Shown here: one piece after another, positions 16,401-19,458 of the stretch
Numbering within the stretch: position 1 is the stretch's first letter
Layout: the number at the start of each line of letters is the position of its first letter
NCBI GenBank assembly: GCA_036380435.1
Contig: DASVES010000322.1
Coordinates: 1 to 19,458, forward strand
Source of the DNA: DASQDT01 sp036380435
Lineage (GTDB): Bacteria > Acidobacteriota > Blastocatellia > Pyrinomonadales > Pyrinomonadaceae
Reading direction: 5' to 3'
Length of the DNA stretch: 19,458 nt
Made by a program: the position numbers and the translations under genes
The notes under the pieces: generated by a model
Databases searched by the model: none
What the model was told of the DNA's origin: nothing
The model's input: the letters and a program-made list of their open reading frames with translations, nothing else

Positions 16401-16709
16401 CACGACGACGGCGCGGTTCTCGACTTTGGAGAACCCCTGACCCTCGATGACGACCGTGTAAGTTCCCGGCTCAAGGGCGGCGACGCGGTAGAACCCGTCG
16501 TCGTCGGAGGTCGTGTCTCTGGAAATGTTCGTCGAGGGATTGAAGACGCGAACGGTCGCGCCGGAGACAGCCGCGCCGGCCGGGTCGCGGACAGTGCCGT
16601 TAATCGCACCGCGCGTCAACTGCGCCCGCGATGGCGTCGGCACTGCCAACGTAAAGGCGAAGGCCACTAGCACCAGCAGGCAAGATTTAAAGCTCAAACG
16701 TCCTCTCAT
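13437..16709 (-). CDS. TonB-dependent receptor, Oar-like, with N-terminal carboxypeptidase regulatory domain
   Basis: The 1090-residue product has a signal peptide (1-29, cleavage after PSRA). A carboxypeptidase regulatory-like beta-sandwich follows (about 33-115; NGTVRDPAGAAVSGATVRVFN, then DGFYRVAALEPGTYTV). Next are a plug domain (about 150-260; NGQRARNNNFTIDGSDNND, then AEYGRNSGAQINIITKSGTN) and a long beta-barrel ending in phenylalanine (GGKFSF), as expected for an outer membrane protein. Members are very numerous in Acidobacteriota and Bacteroidota and take up large substrates such as oligosaccharides or peptides through TonB energy; the ligand here is unknown. ATG 16709 is chosen because a GAGGAGG Shine-Dalgarno lies upstream and the signal peptide begins there. 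A sigma-54 promoter lies about 105 bases upstream, and a strong terminator follows. Confidence 0.93.
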   Translation of the reverse strand: MRGRLSFKSCLLVLVAFAFTLAVPTPSRAQLTRGAINGTVRDPAGAAVSGATVRVFNPSTNISRDTTSDDDGFYRVAALEPGTYTVVIEGQGFSKVENRAVVVQTSLETTFDANLQAGGVVETVDVTAQTEAITLNKTNATIGLTLTERQTEELPLSAARNVLNLALLAPNVHAAPGANGISANGQRARNNNFTIDGSDNNDITVTLSTTPVFPEAVGEFQIQTNPYSAEYGRNSGAQINIITKSGTNEFHGDFFEFYRGSRLNALDNVEKRNGLTRPSRFNRNQFGGTFGGPLHLPRFGEGDGPAYYSGRDRTHFFFGFQGDRTRSAGVLQAAVTIPTAAGFSALQNIPLRAGQSAASRQAVLSQLNFLGAIYGQNPIYTNPQTVTINGTPIQVGTTNLGVGQPNDTLTFIARADHRLGDNDNFTIRYITNQSQDANVVSNLTFGTLFSGAQALFDQNLALSETHVFSPNVINEFRTSYIRRNLDFPENDTETLTVQIGGATCAAFCFGGASNFPQSRVTNYFQFSDTMSWTTGRHGLKFGADIRFNQLFNKSGFDLKGTYTFNNLADYLNNTAFSFAQAVSATNFLAEQYQQFYFVQDDWRVTPNLTLNLGLRYENATIPLGFFGDPDPAHQAFSIPGPVQRDNNNFAPTFGFAWSPRPSEGSFLRRLLGDGESVIRGGYRINYDLLFYNILVVNAGNFPFTAVNQVNNVVDQFPARVPVAAPTFNALNQFINTQVDARTPYSQLFSLTMQRELFRNYVLEFGYTGSRALDQIRQLQMNPSLLSEAQAAAVRARTAIPSLQARRVNPAAGARVLIGPGAQSTYNAGFVALNRRLERGLQFGFSYTFGRNMSNNDESLGVAAITNSSPQAPQDTFQINTEKSLSVFDRTHRLVVNYLYEAPAPWFARDNAFLRQVFGGWQISGITSTQSGQPFTVFTGVDTNGNGSSVGDRPNFNPSATITPDPVTGDLRTFTQDPTNPAFIVPRLNTAATAGPLIFTGTGAIQANSLGNGALGRNTFRGPGFWNTNLSISKNFRFREDMRVRISADFLNAFNQDNYGNPTSNMNSANFGRNLNNWGTRSITLGGKFSF

Positions 16710-16824
16710 CTTTCCCTCCTCTAGCATAGGCATTAGCGGTTGAGTGGTAGGCGACGGAAACAAATTGAGCGAGGCTTGAAGACTTCCATTACCCGGCTGA
16801 CAAAACGCTTCGTAAAACGGCTAC

Positions 16825-16841
16825 GGCAAAGAATATGCCAA
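16825..16841 (-). promoter_or_regulatory. Sigma-54 (-24/-12) promoter upstream of the TonB-dependent receptor
   Basis: The minus strand reads TTGGCATATTCTTTGCC, with GG at 16839-16838 and GC at 16827-16826, exactly ten bases between them. It matches the YTGGCAC-N5-TTGC consensus except at the C and G after TGGCA. Transcription would start near 16814, leaving a leader of about 105 bases before ATG 16709. Sigma-54 promoters need an enhancer-binding protein; a dyad lies at a suitable distance upstream. Confidence 0.65.
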
Positions 16842-16891
16842 GATGGGAACGAAAAGCAGACGGCCGTTTTCCTCATATATTTGGCCATTAG

Positions 16892-16917
16892 TGGACAAGG
16901 GACAGCGAGGGTGTCCA
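16892..16917. promoter_or_regulatory. Dyad TGGACA-N14-TGTCCA, possible enhancer-binding site
   Basis: TGGACA (16892-16897) and TGTCCA (16912-16917) form a perfect 6-bp dyad with a 14-base spacer. Its centre is about 90 bases upstream of the predicted sigma-54 start site, a usual place for enhancer-binding protein sites. Additional TGTCC-like half sites lie inside. The rest of 16710-16997 is AT-richer leader and intergenic DNA with no gene I can support. Confidence 0.4.
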
Positions 16918-16997
16918 TATTTTCAGGAGACCGATACATTTTTTTGGATTTGGGCTGTTGAGGCCGGGCGGGGAAGTTTCTCTGGTATTTCCCGGTC

Positions 16998-18341
16998 TTA
17001 CCCGAGCAACATGGCGCCGAAGCCGTCGAGGTTCACGGCATGGATGGGGAGGCCGAGGCTGCGCCCCAGGTCGTCGAGCGTCGTGCCGTCGAGCATGACA
17101 GGCTCGCCCGTCTTGTGGGCCGAGTCCGGGAGGATGAGGAAGTCGCCCTCTATCTGGTCGCGCGCGGCGAGGACGCAGCGGCCCGTGAGCAGGCCGGCGA
17201 CGACGATCTCGGGGCCGAAGTATTCGTTCGTGACGCCGGCCACGCGCAGGCGCGTGCCGAAGCGCTCGTTGAGACGATTGATAAGCTCGGAGAGGACGGG
17301 GGCGAAGAGCGCGCCCGACATGATCGTGCCGTGGAGGCGGCGAGGGTCGCGCGGCGGCGTCTTCTCCAGCCGGCGCATGAGGCGCGCGAACTCCTCCCGA
17401 AAGGAGCGCACCATGCCGACGCCGTCTTCGATCTGCGGATAGTCGCCGTAGTGCGGGCGGCCGGGCACGGAGAGTCCGGCGCGCAGATAGATTTCGTCGC
17501 CGAGGAAGGCGAAGGTCGTCCCCAGACGCGCGCGCAGCTCGCGCTGCACGGTCGCCATCTCGCCGACGAGCGCGCGGCACCACTCAGGGGTGACGGGCGT
17601 GAGCCGCTCGTCCGTGTTGTAGCGCGTCAGGCCCAACGGGACGATGGCGACCGAGCGGACGCGCGGGTGCTCCGAGGCGAGGTCGGCGATGGTGCGCCGC
17701 AGGACTTCGCCGTCGTTGATGTCGGGGCAGACGACGACCTGCGCGTGAATCTCGATGCCGGCGTCCATCATCCGGCGGAGCTTGTCGGAGATGTCGGCGC
17801 GCTCTTTATCCACGCCGAGCAAGTAGGCGCGCACGTCGATGTCGGTCGCGTGGATGGAGACGTATTGCGGCGTGAGGCGTTGCTCGATGACGCGGCGCAT
17901 CTCTGCTTCGGTGATCGAGGTGAGCGTGGTGTAGTTGCCGTAGAGGAAGGAGAGGCGCACGTCCTCGTCGCGGAAGAAGAGGGCGGGGCGCGCGTCGGGC
18001 GGGTTGCCCTTGCAGAAGCAGAACAGGCACTCGTTGGCGCACTGGCGCGGGGCGATGTTCTCGAACGAAAGGCCGAGGTCTTCGCCCTCGCCGCGCTCGA
18101 TCTCCAGCTCCCACTCCTCGCCCCCCGTGCCCTTGAGCACGTTTAAGGTGAGTTCCGTCTCGCCGCCCGTCTGAAAACGGAAGTCGAGGTAATCGCGCAC
18201 GAGGCGGCCGTTGACGCGCACGACGCGGTCGCCGGCCTCCAGCTCCAGCTCGGAGGCTATACTGCCGGGCGTGACCTCCGTGATCTCGACACCGCGGCGG
18301 CGTATCTGCGTGATGGCGGGTGTGACGGCGAACTCGTACAT
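16998..18341 (-). CDS. DUF512 domain protein with PDZ-like and radical-SAM-like region
   Basis: The 447-residue product has an N-terminal PDZ-like domain (about 15-60; VTPGSIASELELEAGDRVVRVNG). A cysteine cluster CANECLFCFC follows (101-110), in which C101, C105 and C108 form the CxxxCxxC pattern of radical SAM 4Fe-4S sites. Then come YVSIHATD (160-167), VVCPDINDG and VPLGLTRYNTDERLTPVT, and a C-terminal DUF512 domain with GDEIYLRAGL and LPDSAHKTGEPVMLDGTTL. The family occurs in clostridia, cyanobacteria (an FeS oxidoreductase group) and other phyla; the reaction is unknown. ATG 18341 matches the family start. There is no Shine-Dalgarno; a promoter candidate would place the transcript start at the ATG itself. 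It is transcribed toward the TonB receptor gene with a 288-base gap. Confidence 0.93.
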   Translation of the reverse strand: MYEFAVTPAITQIRRRGVEITEVTPGSIASELELEAGDRVVRVNGRLVRDYLDFRFQTGGETELTLNVLKGTGGEEWELEIERGEGEDLGLSFENIAPRQCANECLFCFCKGNPPDARPALFFRDEDVRLSFLYGNYTTLTSITEAEMRRVIEQRLTPQYVSIHATDIDVRAYLLGVDKERADISDKLRRMMDAGIEIHAQVVVCPDINDGEVLRRTIADLASEHPRVRSVAIVPLGLTRYNTDERLTPVTPEWCRALVGEMATVQRELRARLGTTFAFLGDEIYLRAGLSVPGRPHYGDYPQIEDGVGMVRSFREEFARLMRRLEKTPPRDPRRLHGTIMSGALFAPVLSELINRLNERFGTRLRVAGVTNEYFGPEIVVAGLLTGRCVLAARDQIEGDFLILPDSAHKTGEPVMLDGTTLDDLGRSLGLPIHAVNLDGFGAMLLG

Positions 18342-18347
18342 CTTGAA

Positions 18348-18377
18348 ACTTTAGTCCCGGACAGATGGCGACTACAA
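18348..18377 (-). promoter_or_regulatory. Candidate promoter giving a leaderless DUF512 transcript
   Basis: The minus strand has TTGTAG (18377-18372), an 18-base spacer and TAAAGT (18353-18348). The predicted start site falls at about 18341, the A of the ATG. With no Shine-Dalgarno upstream, this would be a leaderless mRNA. Both boxes are imperfect. Confidence 0.3.
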
Positions 18378-18643
18378 GGTCGGGGCCGGCGGCCCCCGAA
18401 GAAACTACAAGTATCGGCTAAGACCCACCCGTCTATCAAGCGCGCGGGCGGCGGCAGTAGCCGCTTCGTCCGTCCCGCCTTCGGCGGCTGTCTGCCCGCC
18501 CGACTGCGGCATCCCCGCTCAACTGAGTACTTGTTTTGATGCAAGCATAGACATTTTTATTGATTTACAATGAGGGATTTAATAGAGTCTGACGTGAATC
18601 TGCCCGTAGCTCGGATAGATAACTTTCGTGAGGAGGTGACCTC
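18378..18643. other. Divergent intergenic region between the DUF512 gene and the small + strand gene
   Basis: No gene is seen. It includes the imperfect GC dyad TCGGGGCCGG/CGGCCCCCGA near 18392-18411, GC-rich partly self-complementary sequence at about 18440-18510, and an abrupt change to AT-rich DNA from about 18525. A weak promoter candidate for the + strand gene is TTGATT (18560-18565), 17 bases, TAGAGT (18583-18588). Confidence 0.35.
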
Positions 18644-18997
18644 ATGGCGGCAAATAACCCAGCCGACATTCAAGAAATAATAGACAGCAGGCTCAAGCGT
18701 CTTGAAGAGCAGATAAGCGCCCTTCACAAAAGGGTGAATGATTTTAGGTTGATTAATTTTATCCTTAGCGGCGTGACATTAGCCGGGGTAGTCTCGTTCG
18801 CATTTTGGCTAGGCGGCCTCAACAGTGAACTCAAACGGAATACGGCCGAACTTGATAAGCTGAACAATACCGTCAAAGCGTTAAGCGATAAGCTAATCCC
18901 CCCTATGGCCGTTGTCGAAACGAAAATTGAAAACTTAGATAGGAAGATAGATCGGATTGATGACAAGCTAACGGGCCAAGTCGCACCTCAGAGATAA
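18644..18997 (+). CDS. Small membrane-anchored coiled-coil protein of unknown function
   Basis: The 117-residue product has an N-terminal amphipathic helix (DIQEIIDSRLKRLEEQISAL, residues 8-27), one membrane segment (about 36-58; LINFILSGVTLAGVVSFAFW) and a C-terminal heptad-rich helix (SELKRNTAELDKLNNTVKAL, then VETKIENLDRKIDRIDDKL). I do not recognise the family. The layout resembles small membrane-bound coiled-coil proteins, but phage holin or hemolysin-like roles cannot be claimed. The start is certain: AGGAGGTGA lies just upstream of the ATG. The gene and its leader are AT-richer than the rest of the window, and it is the only complete + strand gene, which suggests a recently acquired segment. 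Confidence 0.8.
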   Translation: MAANNPADIQEIIDSRLKRLEEQISALHKRVNDFRLINFILSGVTLAGVVSFAFWLGGLNSELKRNTAELDKLNNTVKALSDKLIPPMAVVETKIENLDRKIDRIDDKLTGQVAPQR

Positions 18998-19458
18998 TCC
19001 CGACCTACTTTTCGTACAGCCCTCAGACTTTTCGTGCAATAGTCATCTTTCGGGCAAAGCTCATCCGGCCGAAGTCTGCCCGCCATTGGCAAAATGGTCG
19101 GGCAAAGCCCCATCGGTGCGGCATTCTGACCGGGGTCGGGCTTTCAAATTGAACTGTTGACAGGCGGCGCGGTGAATCGTTAAGGTGAAGTTACCGGGCC
19201 GCATGGCTCGCTTCTCCCGAAAGTCTTTTGCAATCTTCTAAAATCGAGTCTTTTCCTCGGAAACGGACGCGCCCTCACGCTTTTCGCGCGCGGCCACGTT
19301 TCGCCCCAAAGCTGACCCAGCCGCGAGGCACGGGGATTGCCATTTTTAGGTGCGCGGAGTTTCCTCGCGCCCCGCCGGATTGTCTTCAGAAGCTCACGCC
19401 GGAGACCAATGAGCGCCGCCGAATTCCATCCCCCCCACGCTGTCACCCCGCCACATGC
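18998..19458. other. Region without a convincing gene
   Basis: The only notable structure is a hairpin at 19077-19104 (TGCCCG-CCAT with ATGG-CGGGCA, one bulged T), which could end the transcript of the preceding gene but has no clear T-run. A TTGACA (19157-19162) is present without a good -10. A minus-strand frame at 19180-19446 codes for an arginine-rich peptide with no recognisable domain and no clear Shine-Dalgarno, so I do not call it. No tRNA or rRNA is seen. Confidence 0.4.

Noticed and set aside
16733..16961. Short open frames on both strands in the TonB receptor leader
   Set aside because: They overlap the sigma-54 promoter and dyad, have no domain, and are too short to support.
19180..19446. 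Minus-strand open frame of 88 codons
   Set aside because: No domain, no Shine-Dalgarno, arginine-rich composition; probably non-coding.

Overview
The window looks like chromosomal DNA from a high-GC Gram-negative bacterium, most likely an Acidobacteriota of the Blastocatellia type. This is inferred from gene content: a carboxypeptidase-regulatory-domain TonB-dependent receptor of the Oar type, a MoxR/DUF58/DUF4129/DUF4350 set, a DUF512 radical-SAM-like protein, and GC-rich genes separated by short repeat-filled gaps. No rRNA, tRNA, CRISPR array, insertion sequence with a transposase, or phage module was seen.

Layout. Bases 2-148 hold the tail of a + strand gene, which converges on a long minus-strand array across a 21-bp hairpin. 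From about 12.4 kb down to 0.3 kb nearly all genes are on the minus strand and closely packed. In transcription order they are: a polytopic membrane protein, a DUF4129 protein (4-nt overlap), a four-helix-bundle protein inside an inverted-repeat element, a DUF4350 protein, a TauE/SafE-type permease, a MoxR ATPase, an SDR oxidoreductase, a GNAT acetyltransferase, a BrnT toxin with overlapping antitoxin, a QueA-like enzyme, a DoxX/HTTM-like membrane protein, and a DUF58 protein. MoxR, DUF58, DUF4129 and DUF4350 commonly cluster as one envelope-associated ATPase/vWA system; here they are interleaved with unrelated genes. Further up are a small secreted protein with its own promoter (12609-13235), a 1090-residue TonB-dependent receptor (13437-16709) behind a good sigma-54 (-24/-12) promoter, and a DUF512 protein (16998-18341). 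Divergent from the last is a small AT-richer gene (18644-18997). The final 460 bases show no convincing gene.

The most unusual signal is a set of inverted-repeat elements in the gaps of the minus-strand array. Three of them (A 1634-1740, B 6938-7019, C 9596-10126) have arms made of about four tandem heptamers, with a different heptamer in each element. B has perfect 34-bp arms and a 14-base loop. C has perfect 30-bp arms around a complete four-helix-bundle (23S rRNA intervening-sequence protein family) gene with a TTG start and a good Shine-Dalgarno. In all three, one arm touches or overlaps the stop codon of the upstream gene and the other ends 6 to 10 bases before the next start codon. The downstream genes (DUF58, MoxR, DUF4350) show no recognisable Shine-Dalgarno. 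Because 7 is not a multiple of 3, the tandem heptamers also place stop codons in all three frames. A fourth inverted repeat (D, 7935-8025) is built on a 9-base unit. I read A to C as one family of small, possibly mobile, intercistronic elements, with C as the gene-bearing form. This is inference from architecture and needs a genome-wide repeat search.
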